This document shows, in pieces, positions 1 to 8,130 of a stretch of DNA of 17,546 nt (position 1 is the first letter of the stretch; each line of letters begins with the position of its first letter). This DNA is from Spirogloea muscicola (lineage: Eukaryota > Streptophyta > Zygnematophyceae > Spirogloeales > Spirogloeaceae), in assembly GCA_009602725.1 (NCBI GenBank), contig WELB01000123.1, forward strand, positions 285,640 through 303,185, given 5' to 3'. The notes beneath the pieces are model-generated. The model ran no database searches and had not been told where the DNA came from. It saw nothing but the letters and a program-made list of their open reading frames with translations. The position numbers and the translations under genes were made by a program.

Positions 1-213
1 GCAGATGTGTTTCCGGCTGAGATGGGCTTGCCAGCTGCATATCTGTCGCTCTTGCGACGTCGAGTTTCGGCCTGTTTGCAGCGTGCTCAGGCTAGTGCCT
101 TGCACCAGAAAGCTGGGCGAGCTCTAGTAGGTGGCAGAAGGGCTCCGTTCCTGGCATCTAGTATTCATGCATCGAGTAGTGACCTTATGTTTTGACCCGT
201 GGTTATTGAGCGG
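1..213 (+). mobile_element. Retroelement C-terminal end, decayed, 5' partial
   Basis: This is the last part of the endonuclease-bearing ORF. The translation contains QKAGRAL and SSDLM, which line up with HTRAGRAL and YSDLM near 11436-11530 of the longest copy. The usual terminal LLTRGY-stop is reached only after a one-base shift in the T run near 189-193, so the copy is dead. It continues off the left edge of the window. The bases after the stop resemble those after the terminal stop at about 15978, which places it in variant C. Nothing more can be said of function, because the catalytic part lies outside the window or was never copied. Confidence 0.7.
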
Positions 214-435
214 GTCAATCTGCTGTAGGTTATGTAGATCTTTAGATGTGCTTGCCTTTGTACCATTTCTTTCTAATACACGATCTTTTCCTGCGCGCGG
301 GAGCCGGCAGCATTGAAGCCTGGCGAACCCTGCCGCCGCTTGATGGCCTCCCGGGCAAGCCGCTGGAGGAGATCCAACCAGCCACTGCCGAAGGCCCTGT
401 GTACGTCAATGGCCAGTGCCGCGAAGGTATCGCCT

Positions 436-443
436 GGAGGGTG
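436..443. repeat. Target-site duplication, copy 1 (GGAGGGTG)
   Basis: GGAGGGTG occurs here and again at 638-645, exactly flanking the 444-637 insertion. Removing the insertion and one copy rejoins the endonuclease reading frame at its DHPPGD position, which independently supports the assignment. Confidence 0.85.
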
Positions 444-637
444 AAAGAAGGTGCTCGCCCATTGAGAAGAGGGGCTGGCAAAGCCAACCCAAAAAGAATG
501 GACAATGTTCAAAGCCAAAGAAAGAGGTGCTGAAAAAGGACTACACTACAGTGCAAGATGGTGCAGAAGAAAGTGCTCGCCCACTGAGAATAGGGGCTGG
601 AACAACCAGCCCGAAAAAGAATGAACAGAGTACGATG
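444..637 (-). mobile_element. Composite insertion of two retroelement 3' ends
   Basis: Read on the minus strand, 637 down to about 565 is a variant-A 3' tail: an ACTCTGTTCATTC block, the GGGCTGG/CCAGCCC hairpin, and a terminus ending GAGCACTTTCTTCT. From 564 down to 444 follows a variant-B tail: GCACCATCTTGC, a CTTTCTTTGGC block, a GGGTTGG/CCAGCCC hairpin, and a terminus ending GAGCACCTTCTTT. The two are fused without spacer and share about 2-3 bases of overlap at the joint. One pair of 8-bp duplications (436-443 and 638-645) flanks the whole unit, so it entered as one event. Confidence 0.8.
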
Positions 638-645
638 GGAGGGTG
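638..645. repeat. Target-site duplication, copy 2 (GGAGGGTG)
   Basis: Second copy of the 8-bp duplication flanking the composite insertion at 444-637. The same octamer is at 436-443. Confidence 0.85.
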
Positions 646-1156
646 GTCAGAGTACTTGCGCTCTTTACTCCGAGCCGCCAAAGCGACCGCGTGCCCGACG
701 ATCGTCGCCGACTTCGCGGGGTTTGCCGAATCAACGCAATCTGCAGTCACCACATCAGCAATGATACGCGGACCTCATCTGGGCGGGATGGCAACGAGGT
801 CCGCGCGCGGATGTGAAGCTGTCCGTCAGCGGTAGAGAGCGCGCGCTCCGACCTGGGCCGGACGCGGTGAAAACCTAGTGCTACCTGATAGGCCAGATGC
901 GGCCGTTGGCTACGCCAATTGGCTAAGCTGAAATATTGGCCTTCGTGGGCCGTTCCCGACCCTGTGGCCGACTTGATTGTAGACGTTGACCTCCAGAGGT
1001 CTGTTCCACGATCGCTCCGCCACCGCTTTGATAGCGCCCACCTTGCCGGTCTTGTTGGTGGTTGAGGTGCTTGTAGATGGGCTTTCCTCTTTGCGCCTTG
1101 AACGGTCTTCGGCTGGTTGGCGTCGTGCGTGGGCTTGGGCCCTTGTAGTCGCTCCG

Positions 1157-1273
1157 TTGTTGATGCCGTCCGCATTTGATGAGCGGGTGATGTTGTTCAT
1201 GTCCGCATTGGGTAAGCGGATGATGTCGTTGTTGTCGTCCGAATTGAATGCGCGGTTGATGTCGTTGTTGTCG
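1157..1273. repeat. 36-bp imperfect tandem repeat, about 3.2 copies
   Basis: Units start at 1157, 1193 and 1229, with a partial one from 1265. Each has the form TTGTTxxTG, TCCGxATT, GCGG, then TGATGTCG-like. The period is a multiple of three. Open frames therefore show 12-residue repeats on both strands (Asn/Asp-rich on the minus strand), but I see no other sign of coding. It may be a minisatellite. A short AG run follows at 1275-1284. Confidence 0.75.
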
Positions 1274-1291
1274 CAGAGAGAGAGAGTCAGA

Positions 1292-1432
1292 GATGGGTGG
1301 TCCTCCATTGTTAGCGTGAATCTCACACAAGTGTGTATGACCCAGCCTAGGAGCCACAAAGGGAGAAAGATGGTCCTCCGTCCTTAGCGTAAATCACACA
1401 CAAAAGTGGATGAGTCAGCCTAGGAGGCCTCG
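1292..1432. repeat. Direct duplication of about 62 bp, period about 77
   Basis: The stretch 1292-1355 (GATGGGTGGTCCTCC ... CAGCCTAGGAGCC) recurs in diverged form at 1369-1432 (GATGGTCCTCC ... CAGCCTAGGAGGCC). Both halves contain TTAGCGT, TCACACA and AGCCTAGGAG. It lies just beyond the 36-bp repeat. No function is evident. Confidence 0.7.
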
Positions 1433-1830
1433 TGTGAAGCCCAGTCAGCTGTCCTAGTCAGATCGACACAAATAGGCAGGCGACAGGATCTTGCACGACA
1501 GGGCCCAGATGGCTCTCGGTGGGTCCGCCCTGGGCCCGGAGGGCCTTACCCTTGTACATGACCTCCTTAGGAAGCCATGTTCGACAGTCTCCTGGAGGCT
1601 AAGAGAAATTGTAAGGAATGCTGTGGATCGCCAAGCCCGGGCTGCCGGCGGCGCAAGGAAGAGCGGGGAGGCATTGGGATGGGGCTGCAATGGTATAACA
1701 GAGCAACGGTTACTGCAGGGGCAAGGGTCCAGGGGTCCGAGGTTGGGCGAAGAACTCACCCTCTCTCCGATCTCGGGTGCCCCCTACATAGCCCGACGGA
1801 CTGCGATCCCGGCCATACGGGCCCGGGTGG
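1433..1830. other. Unassigned stretch before an insertion
   Basis: No gene is recognised. Open frames exist on both strands (for example 1491-1838), but their translations are compositionally plain and match nothing I know. It ends at the target-site duplication of the 1839-2020 insertion, so it is part of the older target DNA. Confidence 0.4.
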
Positions 1831-1838
1831 GACATTAG
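1831..1838. repeat. Target-site duplication, copy 1 (GACATTAG)
   Basis: GACATTAG is repeated exactly at 2021-2028, on either side of the retroelement 3' end at 1839-2020. Confidence 0.85.
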
Positions 1839-2020
1839 AAAGAAGGTGCTCGCCCATTGAGAAAAGGGGCTGGCAAAGCCAACCCAAAAAGAATGGGGGG
1901 GGAAGCCAAAGAAAGAGGTGCTGAAAAAGGACTACACTACAAAGTGCAAGATGGTGCAGAGGGAGATGCAGATGGCTGCTCAGTATCCACGTGTGAGCAA
2001 CAGCAGATCAGAGTAACTCA
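1839..2020 (-). mobile_element. Retroelement 3' end, variant B, with clean ends
   Basis: On the minus strand it opens with the last codons of the retroelement ORF (YSDLLLLTRGY-stop, near 2018-1985). The variant-B 3' UTR follows: CATCTGCATCTCC, GCACCATCTTGCAC, CTTTCTTTGGC, and the GGGTTGG/CCAGCCC hairpin. The terminus is GGGCGAGCACCTTCTTT. At 182 bp with an exact 8-bp duplication, it is a textbook 5'-truncated insertion by target-primed reverse transcription. It defines the 3' boundary of the element: there is no poly(A), and the end is CTTCTTT. A G-run has replaced part of the AATATTGTC block. Confidence 0.85.
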
Positions 2021-2028
2021 GACATTAG
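2021..2028. repeat. Target-site duplication, copy 2 (GACATTAG)
   Basis: Second copy of the exact octamer found at 1831-1838. Confidence 0.85.
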
Positions 2029-2520
2029 GCACCAAGTCTCTCGTTGACGACCCTGACCCGTCCACGTCCTGTCGACGGCTATCAACGGGCTACCACCGAC
2101 AATCTACCCATCCATGGGCAACCACCGCCATACTGACGGTCCCCCGTCACTAGCAGCTGACGGTCACTACCCCCAGACTATCGTCAGCCGTCTATCGTTT
2201 CCACTAACGGCTAACAACGCCGTCAAGGCAGTCTACAGCGCTGGCACCTCCCGTCGCCGTTCCAGCGCCAGCACCATGCTGTCTCGCGTGTCAGGACTCC
2301 GGGTTGCGCCGCTCTAAGCTCTACATCAAAGCCACGCTGCCCAGCCTGGTGAAGTTGTCCATCTCCAGGCATTTGTCAAGCCTTTCCTGCGGCACTGACA
2401 GTCAAATTATTCATCAGCCCGATGAGGTGTCTAGTCTCCAGGCATTTGTTAATACGTTACTGCTGCGTTGACCAGCCAGCCATGTAGAATCAGCCATGTA
2501 AAATCGTTACAGAAGTGATT
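2029..2520. other. Unassigned stretch with short local duplications
   Basis: No gene is recognised. CTCCAGGCATTTGT occurs at about 2362 and 2432. A 14-bp tandem (CAGCCATGTA then G or A, then AATC) lies near 2477-2505. The 2040-2240 part is rich in CGTC and GACGG words. These look like ordinary local duplications. Confidence 0.35.
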
Positions 2521-2528
2521 CTCCAAAT

Positions 2529-2570
2529 GGGGGCAAGGGCTGTGATAAGCCAGCCCGAAACGAATTGTCA
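2529..2570 (-). mobile_element. Decayed retroelement 3' tail
   Basis: On the minus strand, TTCGTTTCGGGCTGG is followed by a short loop and CACAGCCC. This resembles the T-rich block and hairpin of the other tails. The stem is imperfect and the AATGGGCGAGC terminus is not recognisable. Confidence 0.4.
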
Positions 2571-2587
2571 AAGGTTCGAAGCTGGAG

Positions 2588-2999
2588 GCTCCTGGAGGCA
2601 GGGTTCACTGTGGCGCTGGTGAACACGTCCATCATGCCTATCCTGCGAAAGGCGGATGGAACCCTACTTGGCAGGTCGACCTGGTGACCACCACACCGGG
2701 CGGCGGCCCGCGCGTCATCACCGACGTGCTCACCACAGATGCGGTGGACGCTCGGATCCGGGCGTTCTTATCCGGGGCTTTCTGCTTCAAGGGCTGGCCA
2801 TGCTGCGGCGACCGCTGCTTGCATCATGGCCACGAAGCACGCAGACCACCCGGCAGGGGACGAGTTTGTATCGTTAGCCATGGATGTGCACGGTGCTCTC
2901 GATGAGTTCGTGGCCCTTGCCATCGACGTCCACGGGGCTTATGGCAGCGGCTGGCTGGATCTCCTCCAGCGGCTTGCCCGGCAGGCCATGGAGCGGCGG
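2588..2999 (+). mobile_element. Retroelement endonuclease fragment abutting the LRR gene
   Basis: Conceptual pieces, across frameshifts, are LEAGFTVALVNTSIMPILRK, QVDLVTTTPGGGPRVITDV, LTTDAVD, TKHADHPAGDEF and WLDLLQRLARQAMERR. They follow the order of the longest copy (GFKVAVECSSVMPILRG, RADLVAI, ITDVVTTD, KKYADHPVGDEF). Both core Asp positions are kept. The piece has no C-terminal end and no 3' UTR, unlike most copies here. It stops against LRR-gene coding sequence near 2999-3003, so a deletion or rearrangement rather than simple insertion made this joint. It contains an odd partial tandem (2859-2939). Confidence 0.8.
2859..2939 (+). repeat. 42-bp tandem inside the endonuclease fragment
   Basis: Two diverged copies of the segment coding DEFVxLAxDVHGA sit back to back (2859-2897 and 2901-2939). 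The longest retroelement copy has this segment once. The two halves differ at many third positions, so they are unlikely to be a fresh duplication. Confidence 0.7.
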
Positions 3000-3001
3000 C
3001 C

Positions 3002-4862
3002 GAGCGCGAGCTTGCCCGAGCCGTCATCACGAAGCTCTCTCTGGAGGTCCGGGCTTATGGTCACGACTCACCCGGGCGGCGGAAGGAGCCGGCGGTGCTG
3101 GGCCCTGCGCTGATCGCCACCTTCCCGGCTTTGACGCGCCTTAGTCTTGACTTCGGCTATGCACAAGGCTACCGCCACGCCACCGAACTTAGCCTCCTGT
3201 CGGCTATCACGACGCTCACCGACTTGCGAGTCAAGCTGGTGGGAAGGAATGCTCTTGATGATGAGGTTGACGCTGTGAAGCTGCAGCGCGCCTTTGGGGC
3301 GATATGCATGCTCAGCAACGTAGTGAGAGCGCTCACGTTAGATAACACGCGTCTTGACTTGCCCCTGGCTGGAATTGCCAGCTTCACGGCACTTGAGAGC
3401 CTCACACTGATCGACTCGGAAGCTGCTGGTAAGCTTCCCAAGCTATTTTATATTGTCCAATGTCTTGCTGCATGCTTCTACTGGTTGCAAGCACAACTAT
3501 GTCTGAACCCGACAGATCTGTTTCTCATGCAGTTGCAGATACCCAAGTGCTGACTTGACTTCCTCTTACCTCAAGCAGATGCAGACATACACATCATTGC
3601 CGCTGCTTGCCGGCACCTGACAGAACTTGAGCTGGAACTCTCCAACGAGGACACATTCCCTCCCTCGCATCACTGATGTTGGCTTAAAATCAATCTCCAA
3701 AAATATGCCCCAGCTTCGCAGACTCCACATTTGCGACTGCCCCAGCATCACGGACAATGGGTTTAGGCAGTTGGCCAATGGTTGCTCGCTGCTGCAAAAT
3801 ATTGGCCTGCGGAATTGCCCCAATCTCTCTGTACGATGTGCTTATGAGATTCTGAGGACGTGCCCTGAGATGAGGAGGCTGCATTGTCAACACAGCTGGA
3901 GCTGCCACTGGCTGCGTTCCTTGCAAACTGCTATATCAAGGCTGGAAGTCTTGGAGCTTTACGTGCCAAATGATGTTGGTGTCACCTCTACTGCCATGGC
4001 TATTCTGGCTTCATGCTGCATACGATTGCGTGAACTACATGTGCACACACCACATCCAGATGTCAGCAGGCCTGACTCCCTAAGGGACTGTCCACCTACG
4101 CCAGCGCTTGTGAGACTGACACTGAGGGGATTTAAATTGCGTATGACATCCTTCATGGCATTCTTATTGAATGCCCCCCAGTTGGAGAGATTGATTTTAA
4201 TCTCTTGCGAGTTGGCCGGCACAATGCAGGCGCTCCCCGCCATAAGTTCTGTTTGCTTCCTTGAGTGTCGTTCATTATCGATTGAGCCAGCAGTTGACTT
4301 CTGGAGATTTGGTACATGGTGCCCCAACCTGACTTCCTTGGTATCAATAGCGTCACATCACGGCAGCGCATCCTTGGCTTCATCATTTGCGGGATGCAGC
4401 AAGTTGGTGACTCTCAGAGTTGAGGCCTATGCTCAGGATCGTCATGAGCAACTCGCATGGACCAGTCCTCCACTGGGGGCTCTGAGAGCTCTTATCTGCA
4501 CGAAAGTGCATTGGCAAGACCTGGCTGCAATAGCAAAGGCGTCCCCGCATTTGCAAGAAGTGCACTTGAAAGACTGCGACACTGTAGTGATGGATGTAGT
4601 CCTTGACCTTCTCTCTTCGTGCCCCGAACTTAGTCACATCAAAATCCTGTGCTGTTCCTTTGCGCTTGATTCAGATATGAGAGAATGCTTAGCAAAGGAC
4701 TTGCATATCCTCCGAGGGCATGTACACGAAATAGTGCACCTAGAATTGGTAAATGGAGACTGGGCACTCGATTGGGGCAGTTGTGATCTGGATCCCATAG
4801 CGATGCCCTGTACTACATATCGTGTCCATCGATGTGGGCACCGCTTTCAACACTCTCATTGA
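3002..4862 (+). pseudogene. F-box/LRR-type leucine-rich-repeat gene, 5' part missing, one frameshift
   Basis: Exon 1 is readable from about 3002 (ELARAVITKLSLEV, then EPAVLGPAL and FPALTRLSLDF) to 3428. A GGTAAG donor at 3429 and a CAG acceptor at 3576-3578 give a 150-bp intron. Exon 2 runs to the TGA at 4860-4862. LRRs of the cysteine-containing F-box type are clear: LRRLHICDCPSITDNGF, LLQNIGLRNCPNL, then FLLNAPQLERLILISCEL and LQEVHLKDCDTVV. In the family such proteins are substrate receptors of SCF ubiquitin ligases. The F-box seen in the paralogue at 8755 is absent, and retroelement sequence stands in its place. One extra base near 3657-3666 (CCCTCCCTCG) shifts frame between LELELSNEDTF and PRITDVGLK. 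It may be a young pseudogene or a base-call error. The LRR half from 3627 on is a single open frame of about 411 codons. The true start cannot be placed. Confidence 0.75.
3429..3578 (+). other. Probable intron of the LRR gene
   Basis: GTAAGC at 3429 follows coding for LTLIDSEAA. A pyrimidine-rich tract and CAG at 3576-3578 precede coding for ADIHIIAAACRHLTELEL. Splicing keeps the frame (phase 1). An alternative CAG six bases later would remove two residues and also keep frame. Confidence 0.7.
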
Positions 4863-5489
4863 GGTGAAAGTGAGGCTCAAGCAAAGTTGCTGGTTGCCTG
4901 TGATGTGGGGTGCATGGAAGTAGCAATACTTATAGAGTAAATGCCAACTTGTGATGGTCAGTGTGGCATGCAGATGGGCTTTCTCAGAAGCAGTGGTAAG
5001 CTTAAGAACCTTGATGCAGATGATTGTAGCCATCATTCAGAGTGAAGCCATTGCAAGCTAGCCTGATTGCGTAAAAGTTTTGTACTGCAAGTGCGCAGAT
5101 ACCTCTACACACACGAATGCAGATAAAGATGCGAAGCACGATATCGCCCAAGAACGAGCGAGCCCAAACGATGTGTATAGCTGGCAATGGCAGGGGACAT
5201 CTAGCAGTGCATCTCTCGCACCAGGTTCGAGCCATGATCGGCTGCATAAACTCGAGGCCCATTTGCAACATAGGGCGGAGAGGAATGGGCTCCTGTATGA
5301 GGAACTGGCTGCTGGGAGCCAGCCAGAAAGTTGGACAAGAGTGGGACAGAAGAAGAGGAGTGCTGCTGCTAGAGCACGCCAGCACACAGATGCATGGCAA
5401 ATGCCCGTGAATGCTGTTGAATGCTGAGACAGAGAGGAGCATGGGACTTGTTCAAAGGCGAAAGACTTGGGGCAACACATTGGGCCCCC
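4863..5489. other. LRR gene 3' flank, otherwise unassigned
   Basis: No gene is supported. The first part should hold the 3' UTR of the LRR gene. A weak resemblance to the post-thumb RT motif (RRGMGS then LLGASQ, near 5275-5325) appears in the plus strand. It sits at a plausible place upstream of the decayed endonuclease at 5490, but it is too faint to call. Confidence 0.35.
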
Positions 5490-6110
5490 TGGCGCCTGGG
5501 CCATCTGTCATGCCCATCCACATTCAGGCCACGGAACTTTCATCAGGCAAGTCTTACTAGCCATCACGCCTGGTTGCGGCCCACACAGCATTGCCAATGA
5601 GTTCACAATGCACGCCTTTGACAGCGGCAATCCGGTCCCTCAGCCACGAAATGCGGGGCACATGGTTGCAATTGCTGCCCGGGGTAAGAGAATACACTAA
5701 ACATCTGGTAGAAGACAGGTTCCCACTGCGATATACGGGCGTCTGGGGCTCAGTCGCTTGACCTTCTGCATAGGCTCGCGCAATGAGTGGTATCCCAACA
5801 GCAGCAAAGGAACGGCCAGATCGGATGCCGCGGGCTCTATAGCCCTTGTGTATTCAAACCGCCTGTCCTTCTCCACTGCTGCATTGCCTGACCTCTGCCT
5901 TGCCCCTGCATGCTGGCCGTGCCCTGGCTGCTCCCTCAAGGTACAGGGGCGGGATAAATTCCGGGTACTAGTAGTTTGCGGCTGGTGGCCAGGATATTGT
6001 GAGCATCCATTCATGATAGCAGCTTGCTTTGCTTTGAGCTATCTTGCCCCTCGGGACCCTGTCCATCCAGTCTTTGCGGATAACCTTGCACAGCCATCGC
6101 CCACTTCTGG
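5490..6110 (+). mobile_element. Old, heavily decayed retroelement copy
   Basis: In changing frames, the order of the endonuclease domain can be followed: PSVMPI (5507), DSGNP (5622), GHMVAIAARGKR (5660), HLVEDRFPL (5700), LDLLHRLAQ (5752), DAAGSIALVYSNRLSF (5825), LPLHAGRALAAPS (5900) and LRLVAR near 5980. Each matches in order the longest copy (SSVMPI, DSGNP, GHAVGLAARAK, HPVGDEFAAL, LDLLQRLARQ, NAAGSLAQVVRMRLAVSF, HTRAGRALAAAS). After about 6003 comes a UTR-like block (GTAGCAGC-like). GACCCTGTCCATCC then CACAGCCATCGCC resembles the variant-C tail at 15685. Several stops and shifts make it inactive, and it is clearly older than the 9.6-11.9 kb copies. Confidence 0.7.
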
Positions 6111-6234
6111 CATGGCTTCTTCTCGCCCGGCTGATTTGGGCCCTCAAAGGAGGCCTGCACTTCGGAGCCTGCCCGCGGCTGCCTTTGCTTCTACATCAGC
6201 GACGTCTACTGGTGTCACTCACCCAAGCTATCCA

Positions 6235-6285
6235 TACCGCTGCCCTTGAAGCTGGCCTCTCCCAGCCACCGCCTCCTGTAAAATA
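6235..6285 (+). mobile_element. Possible decayed 3' tail, variant C
   Basis: AGCTGGCCTCTCCCAGCCACC resembles the hairpin of the tail at 17133-17155 (GGGCTGGCCTTTCCCAGCC). Flanks are not alignable by eye, so this could be chance. Confidence 0.3.
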
Positions 6286-6554
6286 TCACATTATCCATCA
6301 CTCAGCCAACGGGTTGGATATGATCGTGCTTGGCAAGCCCACAGACAAGAAGCATCAAACAGCAGATGATGTATGCAATCACAGACCGTCGACAGATCAT
6401 CAGGAGCAGCAAGATCACGTATGAGCCAGCTTTGAGATCCTTTGGTTGTTTAGTTCCGTATCACCAGAGGCTACGGCTCTGACATTATACCCTATTGTCT
6501 CGTAGCAAGAAAGTGCACAAACGCATGAGTGCGTGCATTGTGAAATAGTGTCCC

Positions 6555-6702
6555 CTAAACCCTACCCCTACAGTTCAGGGCCCACACCTTGCAGCTGCAA
6601 GCTGGCTGTGTCCTAGCTGCCGCCTCTGGCAATCGCCAAGGGGACTGCTTTCCAGCTGCTGGTCTTTCTGACTTGCGGTTGTTGGTTGTGAATTACTGAG
6701 CG
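6555..6702 (+). mobile_element. Decayed retroelement C-terminal end
   Basis: One open frame reads FRAHTLQLQAGCVLAAASGN, then RQGDCFPAAGL and SDLRLLVVNY-stop. This matches AHAVHTRAGRALAAASGS and YSDLxLLTRGY-stop of the other copies. No hairpin tail can be recognised after the stop. A single short telomere-like word (CCCTAAACCCT, 6553-6563) lies at its left edge. Confidence 0.65.
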
Positions 6703-6789
6703 ACCATCCTTCGTGGTACTTGTTCGAGCTTTGTCTATCTGAAGGACCTCAATGTAGCTGTAGAGAGCTCTTACCTAAATGAAACCAGT

Positions 6790-7140
6790 GCCAGCCTAGC
6801 ACGAGCAGCTCGGTACGCCGATCACCCTGCCATACAGTGCTGGTGGGACAACCATGAGTATGTTCTCCTAGCAATGGATGTCCATGGGGCTTTGGAAGTT
6901 TGTTGGCTTGACCCCCTCCAGCATCTCTTGATACACATGTTTTTCCTCCAGCAGCTCGGATGAGAAGTGGTGGCCCAACGTCAGGGGCAGCAGGGCGAGC
7001 AGAAAGGTACTCATGTCACAGGCTCGCAGGCTCTGGTATAGTGCTTGCGAGTACCCGTTGTGATACAGCATTCCCATGTGCTCCTTGCATCTTCATGCAG
7101 TTGGCCAGGCGACGGCGATGCGGCAGCGACAATCACTTCG
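6790..7140 (+). mobile_element. Decayed retroelement endonuclease fragment
   Basis: LARAARYADHPA (about 6804-6840), EYVLLAMDVHGAL and CWLDPLQHLL (to about 6930) match the longest copy's LAARAKEKKYADHP, EFAALAIDLHGAF and RWLDLLQRLA. Weaker likeness continues to a LHLHAVGQA segment near 7090. The core Lys region is degraded. The stretch to 6940 is well supported, the remainder poorly. Confidence 0.6.
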
Positions 7141-8130
7141 ACGATGACAGCGGCATTGGAGGGGCAAGCGCTATGAATGTGACTGTGTGGTGTGGTGCCC
7201 AGGCTGGGAGGATGCAAGGGGAGTTGTGAGCAGGACATACCAGGGGAGGGTACTCCAAGCCGTCTCAAAGGCTGCTTTCCTCGTCTGCTGAAGTGGCTAG
7301 TTGCTCTCCCCACCAGGATATGTCGGGAGATGAGCCACCGGAGACCACTTCTGGTGACCGCTGTCCTCGAAGAGCCCGGGAAAATCAAAAGTATGAGTTG
7401 AGTCTCTATCCTGACTCTTTCTCGGGGGCTGGCTTTCAAGTCCTATCCTCTTTGCCCCTAGGAATTCACCCACAAAAGGGGTTGGAGAACACGACACGTG
7501 CTCATCGTGCATTCACGGCGTCTCAGTCGTCATGATGCATCTGCAATGGACGGCTTCAGGGAGTGCGAAGAAGCGCAGCTGCAGTCACATGAGCATTCCA
7601 TGGCGCCAGCTGCTGTCCTGGCGCCCGGTAAGACCGGGCCCTCCGGAGCAGTACTCATAATTGGCGCCTGGGAGCCTGCCCCGCGCCGCCTTGGCCACTC
7701 CACCGAGCCACATCTGCTGGTGCTACACGCCCAAGACTGTCCAGTCCACTATCCATTAGCTTGACTCCCTGCCACAGTTCCCTCCTTATGAAGAATCCTC
7801 CCTTGCGTCGTGCTCGGTTAGCCAGTGGGGAAAGCAGTGGGTTTGAGCTAGTCAATAGCCAAGAAGCACCAAAGAGCAGTTTAGCGATGCAAGCGCAGAT
7901 CAACGACAGACATTTAGGAACTGCAAGCACTTTCAAGGCCAGATTGCATTCCGTCTCATCATAGGCTACTGATCAGGGAACTTTGCCCTCTGCCTTGTGT
8001 CAAATGGAGCAAGAATGTGCAAAGAGACAGGAGGGCAGAAGGTACATGACCTCAGCAGTTAAAAGCTCCCTCGGCCAAAATGCGCTTCAGATTCGATGAT
8101 CTCCACTCGTAGATGAGCCACGAGGGCGCC
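7141..8130. other. Unassigned stretch
   Basis: No gene is recognised. Around 7420-7465, a GACTCTTTCTCGGGGGCTGG block followed by CCTATCCTC may be a worn 3' tail with a broken stem. A perfect 7-bp inverted repeat (GCCCGGT, AAG, ACCGGGC) lies near 7622-7640. Open frames in both directions have unremarkable translations. Confidence 0.35.

Larger units (their letters stand above)
290..900 (-). mobile_element. Retroelement restriction-like endonuclease fragment, split
   Basis: On the minus strand, about 900 down to 646 and then 443 down to 290 encode one endonuclease segment. Visible pieces are RADLVAI, a stop, GPRIIADVVTADC, AARSKERKYSDHP, then GDTFAALAIDVH and WLDLLQRLARE, ending in GFNAAGSRAQ. 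These match the longest copy in order and include the two Asp positions and the Lys of the PD-(D/E)XK core. A one-base slip before RADL and an in-frame stop disable it. It is cut at DHPPGD by the 444-637 insertion, and an 8-bp duplication marks the cut. Sequence upstream of about 850 on this strand is only weakly alignable. Confidence 0.8.

Noticed and set aside
1157-1273. CRISPR-like array
   Set aside because: The units are directly adjacent with no spacers, and the context is eukaryotic.
444-2020. That the short units are an independent SINE family
   Set aside because: Their 5' ends are all different and many run into the retroelement's own coding end, so simple 5' truncation explains them. 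No pol III promoter boxes are seen.
5205-5245. GGTTCGAGCC resembling a tRNA T-loop/B box
   Set aside because: The bases on either side do not form a T stem, and no acceptor or anticodon arm can be drawn around it.
6553-6569. CCCTAAACCCTACCCC, like the plant/green-algal telomere repeat
   Set aside because: Only about one and a half units, which is expected by chance in sequence this long. It does not show a telomere or an interstitial array.
7622-7640. GCCCGGT/ACCGGGC inverted repeat as a terminator or regulatory hairpin
   Set aside because: It is a short isolated palindrome in GC-rich DNA with no gene next to it.
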